A stretch of 10,230 nucleotides of DNA from Bifidobacteriaceae bacterium NR021 (GCA_003585845.1 NQOP01000002.1:351483-361712); one strand, 5' to 3'. Counted from the stretch's first letter, positions 1 to 6,768 are shown. Translations and numbers: made by a program. The notes: generated by a model not told the origin, from the letters alone.

Positions 1-1138
1 CTTTTATAACTAATGTTGGAACTACAGCATGAGAATACGCTCCGCCTTGTTGCACTCCAGTAATAGAAACAGTTGGCGCAAGCGTATCAATAATGAATTT
101 ATTGCTGATAGAAGAACTCACATTACCTGATAAATCTTCAACACAATAGCGAACATCCCAAGAAGCATCCCCCGAAAAAGAAACATCAGCATACCACACA
201 TTTGTATGCACACCATCGTTTTTAAAGCTTTTAGCTGTAAGTACCATAACCTGCTTACCATCAGCAAAAACTTTCGCAATAGGAAAAGAATCGTGAAGCA
301 AATACGAAAAAACGAACGAATCGTCCTGTATTAATATTCTTGAAGCTCGATTATTACGAAAATATTTGCCTTCATACGATGCGTTGTTATCATAGCTAAC
401 ACTCAAGCGAGGAGCAGTTTTATCAATAACAATATATCGTGAACGCTTGCTATAAGAGTTATCTTTTGTTAAATCTGAAGCATTCAAAACTGAATCAGGA
501 ATGCTTAATATTGGCTTACGAGAGCGCAATTTGTTGCTAGAAAGTCTATTTTCATTAGAAATATAGTTAGTTTGCTTTGAAACATGAGGATTAGAGTCAG
601 CTCCTCCCCATATGCGTTTAGGATGCATTGTTACAGCAGCAAGTCTTATAGAGATATCTTGCAAATCATATATTCCTTCTTTTTGCAATTCAACTCTTAC
701 TATTCCTAATACTCGAGGTCGAATCTTATAACGAATATTAACCAAGGACGACACCGCCTCAGTCTTAGCTAAATCAGCTTTGGCACTAACTATTTGATAT
801 CTTCCAACGCTAACAGTAGCTTTATGCGCGTTTCTAATTTCCGAAGCGTCCAATCCATCAAAAGTTATAAGTAGCGAAGCAGAACGTTTAGTAAACATGT
901 ACTCGCCTTGAGTGCGAACAGTTTTCTGTTTTGTCATAACAGAAACATTTGCTATATGCAATCCTTTGGCTGCGTTATAGCTGTTCTTTGCATACGCAAT
1001 AGAATTAAGTGGCAATAATGCAGCAACTATAGCAACACTAATAAATGCAATAATCCCGATATAAACACCAATGCGAGCGCAACCGCATTTAAGTCGCTTG
1101 AAAAACCACATATCCCCCAAATTTCTTTGTTTACACAT
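1..1138 (-). CDS. Secreted Ig-like domain protein, 3' end cut by window edge
   Basis: The frame is open without a stop from 1138 to the window edge (379 codons seen), so the C-terminus is missing. The N-terminus is a classical signal peptide: basic residues near 15-22, a hydrophobic core at about 23-47, and an AYA cleavage motif ending at residue 50. After a beta-rich region (about 60-235) comes IDKTAP (238-243), followed by SVSYDNN and an NNRASRILIQDDSF stretch. A second similar junction, IDTLAP, is at 350-355. This spacing of about 110 residues fits tandem bacterial Ig-like modules of surface proteins. Start 1138 is chosen because AGGGGGG lies 5 bases upstream; an in-frame ATG at 1111 is the alternative. 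It begins 35 bases after the kinase stop, so co-transcription is likely. The substrate or partner is unknown, and a C-terminal anchor cannot be judged here. Confidence 0.8.
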   Translation of the reverse strand, partial: MCKQRNLGDMWFFKRLKCGCARIGVYIGIIAFISVAIVAALLPLNSIAYAKNSYNAAKGLHIANVSVMTKQKTVRTQGEYMFTKRSASLLITFDGLDASEIRNAHKATVSVGRYQIVSAKADLAKTEAVSSLVNIRYKIRPRVLGIVRVELQKEGIYDLQDISIRLAAVTMHPKRIWGGADSNPHVSKQTNYISNENRLSSNKLRSRKPILSIPDSVLNASDLTKDNSYSKRSRYIVIDKTAPRLSVSYDNNASYEGKYFRNNRASRILIQDDSFVFSYLLHDSFPIAKVFADGKQVMVLTAKSFKNDGVHTNVWYADVSFSGDASWDVRYCVEDLSGNVSSSISNKFIIDTLAPTVSITGVQQGGAYSHAVVPTLVIK

Positions 1139-1143
1139 TTATT

Positions 1144-1150
1144 CCCCCCT
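1144..1150 (-). promoter_or_regulatory. Ribosome binding site of the Ig-like protein
   Basis: AGGGGGG on the minus strand lies 5 bases before the ATG at 1138. A second G run (1114-1118) is only 2 bases from the ATG at 1111, too close to work well. This decides the start at 1138. Confidence 0.6.
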
Positions 1151-1155
1151 TTTTA

Positions 1156-1184
1156 TTATTTCTTTTATTTCTTTTATTTCTTTT
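1156..1184. repeat. 9-base tandem repeat over the kinase stop codon
   Basis: About 3.2 copies of a 9-base unit, AAGAAATAA on the minus strand. The period is a multiple of three, so each copy reads Lys-Lys-stop in the kinase frame. Gain or loss of a copy would leave the kinase end nearly unchanged but would alter the spacing to the ribosome binding site of the next gene. Confidence 0.7.
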
Positions 1185-3087
1185 GCAAAAAAGCTAGATT
1201 AATTTCGTCTTGAACTTCTTTGACACTGTCGATTGCGTTTTTCTTTCTACTTGCAGCTTCATCATTTGACACATTCGCTTGTTTAAGAAGATATTCTGCC
1301 TTGTCGCACATTTGCTGAATTTCTTGTTTACTGGATCCACTTTCTAGGAACATCGGCAACCACGAATGAATTGATTGCAAAACTAGTTCTCCAGTATCCA
1401 CGAATAAGACGTCTCCGTGATCTTTCTCAACAATTTGCATTAACTGCTGTAATTGATTCACATAATTTTTATATGTTTCTACGCTTGCACAATCTTTAGA
1501 AACATCAACAAGTTGCGCATAAGCGTCAGAAATAGCGATGTACGCGCTTAACATTTTTTGATTTGAAACAGTATGCGATATGTCATCAGAATTAGTTTCT
1601 ACATCTTGCGAAGATGCTTCATTTGCATCCTTCTCATATTTTTGAGCCTCTTGGAACCATACTTTTGCTACTCGCATACGAGATAATCGTTCTGCTTGCG
1701 AAACTTTTCCAGAAAATCCTGCAAAATAGTACCAATACGCTTTGCCCACTTCTATAGAAATATTCGACCAATCTTTATTTACAGGACGCAAGTTTTGCTC
1801 GTATTTATTAATCAAACCAACAAAACATTGCTCTTCTTTGGCACTCCATTGCTGATCTGCAAGTTGAATTTGCAATAAAATTTGGAGAGGTTTAAATGAC
1901 ATTTTGCTTATATATTTCTTATTGCGCATGCTATTTTGCACTTGCATTGCATGAGAAATATATCGACACGCAACATCCGAATTGCTTTCACGCTCAGCTA
2001 ATTGCATGTAAGAATCGTAACTTTTATTATTTTTGCGTATTGCTTCAATTCTTTTACTACTTGGCTCACCATCAAAAGATTGCTTATTTCGATTTACAAA
2101 AGCATGCCCAACGAATAAACCTAAGCAGTTGAATAAAATTACTATAAAAACTAGCACTACAACAATTAATGCAGTAATTGCATAGCGCTTTTTTCTAGGC
2201 TTAAAACTATTTTTGCCTTGTTTGCGTCGCAATACATTCGCAGAAGTGTCGCATTGTTGTGAATGTTTTTCTTTACGCTCACACGCTTCCAGTGCAGAAA
2301 ACATTTCTTCGCAATCTTTATATCTATGAGATGGTTTAGTAGCTGTAGCTATTGCGAGCACGGACACTAATTGTTCTACTACTTCACGATTCTCATGAGG
2401 CAATAGCACAGCAGATTGCACGTCTGTTTTAGACACTTCAGTTGGCAATAATGCGTAACGCAATGTCATTCCAATCGAATACACATCGCTTGAAGTAGTT
2501 GCTGCAGAGTTTTCATTCAAAATTTCAGGAGCAGTAAAAATATTAGTAGCAAATCGAACGTCGCACTGATCTATTGTGCGTAAATCAAGCACTCCCCCGT
2601 TTGCATATAATTGCGTTGCAGCACCAAAATCAATCAAACGGACTGTGCCATCTTCTGAAATCATAACCTGAGAAGGCTTAAGATCACCGTATATAATTGG
2701 CGGATAATGCGAATGTAAATAAGAAAGTATTGAGCAAAGTTGCATACCTAAATCAAGAACAGTTTCAACATTTTGCAATCCAGATTCTTCTACAATAGAT
2801 TTTAAAGAACGCCCCTTTACATAATCGCGAACAGCATAAGCTCTACCATTTTCTTCAAAAAAATCAACAATTCGCGGAATAGCTGGATGATCGCATTCCT
2901 TTAAAACATTCGCTTCAGCGCGTAAGGATTGAATAATATGCTGTTGATACTCTTCGTCTCCTTGCAGAAGCGTTTCTTTAACAGCCCATTGCTTGTGCAA
3001 AACGGTGTCAACAGCAAGAAAGACTGTTGAAGTGCCACCACGCCCCAGCTCACCAAGCAGCTGATAGCGTCCGCCTACACAAACCAT
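1174..3087 (-). CDS. Membrane Ser/Thr protein kinase with extracytoplasmic helical domain
   Basis: A Hanks-type kinase of 637 residues. The cytoplasmic kinase domain (about 5-270) has the glycine loop GELGRGGTSTV (12-22), the ATP-binding lysine in AVK (K37), the helix-C glutamate E58, catalytic D135 in YGDLKP, K137, the DFG motif (153-155), APE (186-188) and DVYSIG (201-206). Two usual residues differ: the HRD arginine is glycine (134), and the Mg-binding asparagine of DxKxxN is glutamine (Q140). A basic stretch precedes one membrane segment (about 303-329). The remaining 300 residues should face outside. They are helical and include IEVGKAYWYYF (445-455) and AKVWFQEA (474-481), a pattern I associate from memory with Firmicutes kinases next to Ig-like proteins. 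It lacks PASTA repeats. The start is M at 3087, not the upstream ATG at 3126, because GGAGG sits 7 bases before it. Confidence 0.88.
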   Translation of the reverse strand: MVCVGGRYQLLGELGRGGTSTVFLAVDTVLHKQWAVKETLLQGDEEYQQHIIQSLRAEANVLKECDHPAIPRIVDFFEENGRAYAVRDYVKGRSLKSIVEESGLQNVETVLDLGMQLCSILSYLHSHYPPIIYGDLKPSQVMISEDGTVRLIDFGAATQLYANGGVLDLRTIDQCDVRFATNIFTAPEILNENSAATTSSDVYSIGMTLRYALLPTEVSKTDVQSAVLLPHENREVVEQLVSVLAIATATKPSHRYKDCEEMFSALEACERKEKHSQQCDTSANVLRRKQGKNSFKPRKKRYAITALIVVVLVFIVILFNCLGLFVGHAFVNRNKQSFDGEPSSKRIEAIRKNNKSYDSYMQLAERESNSDVACRYISHAMQVQNSMRNKKYISKMSFKPLQILLQIQLADQQWSAKEEQCFVGLINKYEQNLRPVNKDWSNISIEVGKAYWYYFAGFSGKVSQAERLSRMRVAKVWFQEAQKYEKDANEASSQDVETNSDDISHTVSNQKMLSAYIAISDAYAQLVDVSKDCASVETYKNYVNQLQQLMQIVEKDHGDVLFVDTGELVLQSIHSWLPMFLESGSSKQEIQQMCDKAEYLLKQANVSNDEAASRKKNAIDSVKEVQDEINLAFLQKK

Positions 3088-3094
3088 CGTTACG

Positions 3095-3099
3095 CCTCC
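3095..3099 (-). promoter_or_regulatory. Ribosome binding site deciding the kinase start
   Basis: GGAGG on the minus strand lies 7 bases before the ATG at 3087. The longer reading from 3126 has no such site, and its extra 13 residues precede the normal kinase-domain beginning. Confidence 0.75.
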
Positions 3100-3237
3100 G
3101 CAATATTGAAAACTACAACTACTCATAAAATATTTCAGTTAATTTTTTGAGTAATTGAATTACAGTTGCGACTACTGTACCGATAAATTTATGCGTAAAA
3201 AAGCTTTTTATAGCATTGTGGATAAAAGCTTATAAAC

Positions 3238-3259
3238 CTACAAAACTCACGTTTTGTAG
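3238..3259 (-). terminator. Possible hairpin terminator after murA
   Basis: CTACAAAAC and GTTTTGTAG form a perfect 9-base stem with a 4-base loop, 18 bases after the murA stop. The stem is AT-rich and is followed only by a mixed T-rich stretch, so termination may be weak. The rest of the 190-base gap before the kinase holds a 12-base palindrome around AAAAAGCTTTTT (3198-3209) and a TATAAA-like box on the minus strand without a good -35 partner. Confidence 0.45.
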
Positions 3260-3277
3260 AAGAAGTAGAAGAATATA

Positions 3278-4639
3278 TCAGTCGATATTAGCGCCCAAAG
3301 CTAAAAGTTTGCCTCTAAAATCTGCATATCCTCGATCAATTAGCGAAATTCCGCGCACATTTGACGGACCTTGAGCAGTAAGAGCTGCAATTAAATGACT
3401 GAAGCCTCCGCGCAAATCAGGTACGTCAATATCTTGACCTGTCAACGGAGTAGGTCCGAAAATAACTGCAGAATGCTTGTAATTGCGCTGCTGGAACCTG
3501 CAAGGAAGCGAACCTAAGCATTCACGATAAAGCTGAATCATAGCTCCCATTTGCACAAGTGGCTTCGTGAAGCCAAAACGATTTTCATAAACAGTTTCAT
3601 GCACAATACTCAAGCCCTTCGCTTGAGTAAGCGCAACAACAAGAGGCTGCTGCCAATCAGTCATAAAACCAGGATGTACATCGGTTTCAATAGCAACCGG
3701 ATGCAAATCCCCACCCGGATGCCAAAAACGAATTCCTTTATCTGTAACATCAAACTGTCCGCCAACTTTACGGAACACATTTAAGAAAGTCATCATTTCT
3801 GGCTGAGTTGCGCCCTTAATAAACACATCTCCGTGTGTTGCAAGAGCAGCAGAAGCCCAAGAAGCTGCTTCAATGCGATCAGTTAATGAAGTATGAGTGT
3901 ATCCTTGAAGCTCTTTTACTCCTTCAATACGGAAAGTACGGTCAACGTCTACAGAAATAATCGCACCCATCTTTTGCAAAACGGCTACCAAATCCATGAT
4001 TTCTGGCTCAATTGCAGCTCCGGAAAGCTCTGTACGACCTTCTGCAAGAACCGCTGCAAGCAAAGTCTGCTCGGTTGCGCCGACAGAAGGATAAGGCAAA
4101 TGAATTTTAGTGCCATGCAAGCCATTAGGTGCAGTAATATGAATACCATCCTCGTGATCTTTATCTACATTTGCACCAAGTTTACGCAACGTCTCAAGAT
4201 GAAAATCAATTGGACGACCGCCAATATTGCATCCTCCAAGCGCAGGAATAAACGCTTCTCCAAGACGATGAAGAAGAGGACCAGAGAAAAGAATTGGAAT
4301 ACGAGACGAACCAGAAAGAGTGTCGACGTCAGCTACATCTGCGAGCTGCACTTTTGTGGCATCAATTGTCACAATGCCTTCAGGCCCATTAACCTCAACG
4401 TCAACACCATGCAAACGCAACAAATCAGAAACTACATGAACATCGCGAATTTCAGGAACGTTTTTTAGAACAGACTTACCAGGTGCCAACAAAGCTGCAA
4501 CCATAGCCTTGCTAACAAAGTTCTTTGCGCCACGCACTTTAATAGTGCCATTAAGCGGCTTACCACCTTCTACATGCAACACATCTGCAGCGTCAATGCC
4601 ACTATTGTTGTTCTGTTCAGCCGTATTGTGTGCGGACAC
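3278..4639 (-). CDS. murA: UDP-N-acetylglucosamine 1-carboxyvinyltransferase
   Basis: Catalyses transfer of enolpyruvate from phosphoenolpyruvate to UDP-GlcNAc, the first committed step of peptidoglycan synthesis, in the cytoplasm. With the GTG start it has 453 residues, slightly longer than the roughly 420 usual for the family because of an N-terminal extension of about 20 residues and a short insert near the C-terminus. Visible signatures are RGAKN (lysine 39 and asparagine 40 of the active site), the mobile loop GGCNIGGRP with catalytic cysteine 137, SVGATEQTLLAA, DLRGGFSHLIAAL (arginine 410), and the closing IDRGYADFRGKLLALGA. The loop residue is Cys, so the common Cys-to-Asp fosfomycin resistance change is absent. 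GTG at 4639 is preferred over ATG at 4711, which has no ribosome binding site. It lies 91 bases after the phosphoesterase stop and is likely co-transcribed with it. Confidence 0.93.
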   Translation of the reverse strand: MSAHNTAEQNNNSGIDAADVLHVEGGKPLNGTIKVRGAKNFVSKAMVAALLAPGKSVLKNVPEIRDVHVVSDLLRLHGVDVEVNGPEGIVTIDATKVQLADVADVDTLSGSSRIPILFSGPLLHRLGEAFIPALGGCNIGGRPIDFHLETLRKLGANVDKDHEDGIHITAPNGLHGTKIHLPYPSVGATEQTLLAAVLAEGRTELSGAAIEPEIMDLVAVLQKMGAIISVDVDRTFRIEGVKELQGYTHTSLTDRIEAASWASAALATHGDVFIKGATQPEMMTFLNVFRKVGGQFDVTDKGIRFWHPGGDLHPVAIETDVHPGFMTDWQQPLVVALTQAKGLSIVHETVYENRFGFTKPLVQMGAMIQLYRECLGSLPCRFQQRNYKHSAVIFGPTPLTGQDIDVPDLRGGFSHLIAALTAQGPSNVRGISLIDRGYADFRGKLLALGANID

Positions 4640-4644
4640 ATTTA

Positions 4645-4649
4645 CCTCT
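4645..4649 (-). promoter_or_regulatory. Ribosome binding site deciding the murA GTG start
   Basis: AGAGG on the minus strand lies 5 bases before the GTG at 4639. The in-frame ATG at 4711 has no purine-rich site before it and lies far upstream of the first conserved MurA residues. Confidence 0.65.
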
Positions 4650-4730
4650 TTCGTTCGCGCTAAAACACTATTCACTATAATACCGGCATATTTGCCAACG
4701 CGCTCATGCAATCTATTAAAACTGATTAAA

Positions 4731-6023
4731 TTAGCGCGTAGATCGTTGCCGCCATCGACGAATCAATCTAGTAAGCAATGATGGTTTACGCAATAAATCT
4801 ACTTCTGGCAATTCATGCTCAGACTCAGCTGTAAGAGCATAAGTATAGGCTTTTTTGGAAGAAGGTTTGCCAACAAGATTCCCAAATTCAAGCATTTGCG
4901 TACGCGGTTCAAACGGGTGACGAATATCAAATTCGAGCAAACGCACGCCTCTTTTAGCAGGTTCAGGACCGTAAGATCCAAAACCACATGTAGGAGTAGC
5001 AACAAATAGCATATTACTCTCGGGATCTTTAGCTGCGAAAGAATTGCGGTGATCGTGACCGGCAATTAGCGCAAAAGCTCCGGCATCAAGCAAAGCAGCG
5101 TATTCACCACTATCGACGTCAGGGCAGCTAATTCCTTCACCTAAATACCCATCTGGCAGAACATGTTTTTCGTCAAGAGCATAATAGCGACCAGCAAAAG
5201 TACGATACCCCTCAATAGCATGTTCGCGCGCAGCAAGTTCTTGCGGAACTTCGCGAAGAACACGATAATATTGCGGCAATGGAAAATGCTGAAAAACACA
5301 AATATGCTCAGGCAAATAAGAAGAAAGACCAGAAATAAACTCGATAGTTTTTTTAGAAGGGCTACCATAGCCGCCGGATTTAGCATAATCTCCAGAATCA
5401 ACTAAAACTATTGAAAAAACAACCTTTTCATGCTTTTCATCCATAACAGGCAAAGCAAAAGTACCAGGCTCACATGTAAAAATAATCTGCTTTGGCAACA
5501 CACATTTTGTCGATTGCATAGCACTTGCAGAAGATGCATTAGAAGCACTACGATTCATGCAACATGGAAAATCTTGATATATCTTATCAAGCTCTTCATT
5601 ATTTAGACCGCACTGGAAATCATGATTACCATAAGTAACAACCCACGGAATACTGCGATCTTCTAGTGGCTTCATTAACTTAGCAACAAATTCGTGCACT
5701 TTATCAACCAATTGCTTCTTATCAGAAGACGAAATATTAGAAGATTCCTGCCAGCGTCTACGCTGAAAAGTTTTTGCAAATACTTTTTCATAACCTGCAA
5801 TCTGGTTTCCGCTAAAAACTACAAGATCCGGTCGCACAGCATCGCAAGCAGAAGCAATAAGTCGAATGGTATCTTGTGAAATACGTAACCCATCTTGAAC
5901 ATCTGCACACTGAAGCACTCGGAATTTACCAGAAAGATGGAACTGCAAACGTCCTAAACGCGCCGAAACAGATAAAGGAAGTGCAGCAGATGCATTAGCT
6001 TCAGATTGTGCAGAATCAGTCAT
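4731..6023 (-). CDS. Dcr2-like metallophosphoesterase
   Basis: A 430-residue calcineurin-like phosphoesterase with no signal peptide, so probably cytoplasmic. Metal-site motifs appear in order: DVQD (41-44, where many relatives have DxH), SGNQIAGY (71-78, usual family form GD), YGNHD (131-135), FQHFPLP (245-250) and AGHDHRN (321-327). LVDSGDY (207-213) and GEGISCPDVDSGEYAALL (295-312) resemble the Dcr2 subgroup of two-metal phosphoesterases. The physiological substrate is not known. Two Ser-rich inserts (about 94-104 and 155-175) look like loops. No Shine-Dalgarno precedes the ATG at 6023; a TATGCT box ends 6 bases before it, which would fit a leaderless mRNA. murA follows after 91 bases. The GD-to-GN change at residue 73 affects a residue that normally bridges the two metals, so activity may be altered. 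Confidence 0.85.
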   Translation of the reverse strand: MTDSAQSEANASAALPLSVSARLGRLQFHLSGKFRVLQCADVQDGLRISQDTIRLIASACDAVRPDLVVFSGNQIAGYEKVFAKTFQRRRWQESSNISSSDKKQLVDKVHEFVAKLMKPLEDRSIPWVVTYGNHDFQCGLNNEELDKIYQDFPCCMNRSASNASSASAMQSTKCVLPKQIIFTCEPGTFALPVMDEKHEKVVFSIVLVDSGDYAKSGGYGSPSKKTIEFISGLSSYLPEHICVFQHFPLPQYYRVLREVPQELAAREHAIEGYRTFAGRYYALDEKHVLPDGYLGEGISCPDVDSGEYAALLDAGAFALIAGHDHRNSFAAKDPESNMLFVATPTCGFGSYGPEPAKRGVRLLEFDIRHPFEPRTQMLEFGNLVGKPSSKKAYTYALTAESEHELPEVDLLRKPSLLTRLIRRWRQRSTR

Positions 6024-6177
6024 ACTTTAAGCATACGGCAGATATGCCGCGACTCACTCAATTTTGTGCGCAAGTTTACATAAATTATTTACATTCAAAA
6101 ATACTAAATTAAGCAAATACTGATAAGAAATAACCTAAAAGCGATAAAAACGTGCAATTTCAGTAAAATAGTTACAA
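6024..6177. other. AT-rich upstream region of the phosphoesterase gene
   Basis: No gene is supported here. It holds two dyads next to the start codon: CGGCA/TGCCG (6036-6049) and the interleaved GCATA/TATGC (6031-6047), which overlap the TATGCT box on the minus strand. Two copies of TTTACAT lie 13 bases apart (6075-6081 and 6088-6094). I could not find a well-spaced -35/-10 pair for the phosphoesterase. Confidence 0.4.
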
Positions 6178-6197
6178 ATTCACAGACAATTCACAGG
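6178..6197 (+). promoter_or_regulatory. PhoP-like direct repeat, possible response-regulator site
   Basis: ATTCACAG occurs twice with an exact 11-base period, giving TCACAG-N5-TCACAG. From memory, the Mycobacterium tuberculosis PhoP site is a TCACAGC direct repeat with a 4-base gap, and Streptomyces PhoP sites use 11-base repeat units, so the geometry fits an OmpR-family regulator. It lies upstream of the candidate plus-strand RNA and about 155 bases upstream of the divergent phosphoesterase start. No binding evidence is available. Confidence 0.4.
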
Positions 6198-6229
6198 TAA
6201 TCGCATTACTGCACTCAGCATAAGGTGGT

Positions 6230-6240
6230 TATTATATATA
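6230..6240 (+). promoter_or_regulatory. Possible -10 box for the plus-strand RNA
   Basis: TATTAT (6230-6235), overlapping TATATA (6235-6240), is a good -10 candidate. The matching -35 position has no TTGACA-like sequence, as is common for activator-dependent promoters. Transcription would begin near 6242. Confidence 0.3.
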
Positions 6241-6241
6241 C

Positions 6242-6346
6242 ATCAAAAGGAAATAAACTACAAGCAAGTAGTTGAATTTGACTTTAATAACTTAAACCTC
6301 TCTTCTTCTCTTCTTTCTCTAACCCCGGTCACGCACCGGGGTTTTT
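6242..6346 (+). ncRNA. Candidate small regulatory RNA ending at a strong terminator
   Basis: This roughly 100-base stretch lies between a -10-like box and a strong intrinsic terminator on the strand opposite to every gene here. No start codon is placed correctly after the only Shine-Dalgarno-like AAGGA (6247-6251), so it is probably not coding. Predicted parts are a 6-base-pair hairpin AACTAC/GTAGTT (6256-6273), an AT-rich linker, a 24-base run of only C and T (6297-6320), and the terminator hairpin. A single-stranded CU-rich segment could pair with purine-rich ribosome binding sites. I recognise no known RNA family. Its existence rests mainly on the terminator; the start point is inferred. 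Confidence 0.4.
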
Positions 6347-6352
6347 GATTTT
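6321..6352 (+). terminator. Strong rho-independent terminator on the plus strand
   Basis: ACCCCGGT and ACCGGGGT form an 8-base GC-rich stem around a CACGC loop, followed by TTTTTGATTTT. The opposite strand lacks a T run after the stem, so it works on the plus strand. No plus-strand gene precedes it, which implies an unannotated transcript. Confidence 0.85.
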
Positions 6353-6368
6353 AAGGCTGCATAAGAAG

Positions 6369-6467
6369 CGTACAGAAAGCGCGGTAAACGGGAGTTAAAC
6401 GGCAAAAGCGTGTACAAGCACGGAAAACGGCAAAAACTGAGCACGCATGTAAAGAAACTGCCGTTTC
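6369..6467. repeat. Degenerate AAACGG repeats in the tRNA-distal spacer
   Basis: AAACGGCAAAA occurs at 6397-6407 and 6425-6435, an inverted copy TGCCGTTT lies at 6459-6466, and a further AAACGG is at 6386-6391. Two longer related segments, each beginning GTACA and ending AAACGG (6371-6391 and 6412-6430), look like an old duplication. The inverted copies could form a long-loop hairpin. No reading frame or known element is apparent in 6353-6551. Confidence 0.45.
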
Positions 6468-6552
6468 ATCGCCTTAATCCGACCAAAACTTTACAGCCGC
6501 GTAAAGAAAAGGTCGCGCGCTGAGGCAAATCGCAGGAATACAGATAGATAAC

Positions 6553-6578
6553 AAAAAAGCCCTCGTTCTACGAGAGCT
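6553..6578 (-). terminator. Rho-independent terminator of the tRNA unit
   Basis: On the minus strand AGCTCTCGT pairs with ACGAGGGCT (9 pairs, one G-U) around an AGA loop, followed by six T. It starts 5 bases after the tRNA-Gln 3' end. Confidence 0.85.
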
Positions 6579-6583
6579 ATTCG

Positions 6584-6655
6584 CTGGGGTACCTGGACTC
6601 GAACCAAGAATGGATGAACCAGAATCACCTGTGTTGCCAATTACACCATACCCCA
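6584..6655 (-). tRNA. tRNA-Gln (anticodon CTG)
   Basis: A full cloverleaf can be drawn: acceptor TGGGGTA/TACCCCA, D stem GTGT/ACAC, anticodon stem GGTGA/TCATC with loop TTCTGGT, and T arm CTTGG/CCAGG with loop TTCGAGT. The anticodon CTG reads CAG. The discriminator base is G, and CCA is not encoded. It is the second tRNA of a two-gene unit, 40 bases after tRNA-Glu. Confidence 0.95.
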
Positions 6656-6695
6656 ATTGGCAGGCTTCGCGGCTCTTGGAACCGTTCGGTCTTCG

Positions 6696-6768
6696 TACCC
6701 CCGACCGGATTTGAACCGGTGTTGGCGCCGTGAGAGGGCGTAGTCCTAGACCGCTAGACGACGGGGGC
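6696..6768 (-). tRNA. tRNA-Glu (anticodon CTC)
   Basis: Acceptor GCCCCCG/CGGGGGT (the outer pair is G-U), D stem GTCT/GGAC, anticodon loop CTCTCAC giving CTC, which reads GAG, and T arm ACCGG/CCGGT. The first anticodon-stem pair, 27-43, is an A-C mismatch. The discriminator is A and CCA is not encoded. It lies downstream of gltX, whose product charges it, but a terminator and a possible separate promoter lie between them. Confidence 0.95.

Noticed and set aside
3088..3126. Longer kinase start at 3126
   Set aside because: It has no ribosome binding site, whereas GGAGG is well placed for the ATG at 3087.
3198..3232. Palindrome AAAAAGCTTTTT and a second AAAGCTT as an operator or attachment site
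   Set aside because: Short AT palindromes are expected in such AT-rich DNA, and no integrase or regulator is nearby.
3893..4468. 191-codon plus-strand reading frame opposite murA
   Set aside because: murA in this region is fully conserved; the opposite frame is a shadow with no recognisable protein.
4640..4711. Longer murA start at 4711
   Set aside because: It has no ribosome binding site and adds non-conserved residues; GTG 4639 has AGAGG at good spacing.
6225..6275. 16-codon plus-strand frame from GTG in the candidate RNA
   Set aside because: It lacks a ribosome binding site, overlaps the -10 box and would start before the likely transcript start.
6353..6551. CRISPR-like array
   Set aside because: The repeats are short, degenerate and irregularly spaced, one is inverted, and no cas gene is present.
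6474..6656. 60-codon minus-strand reading frame
   Set aside because: It covers the tRNA-Gln gene and its terminator, and has no coding-like features.
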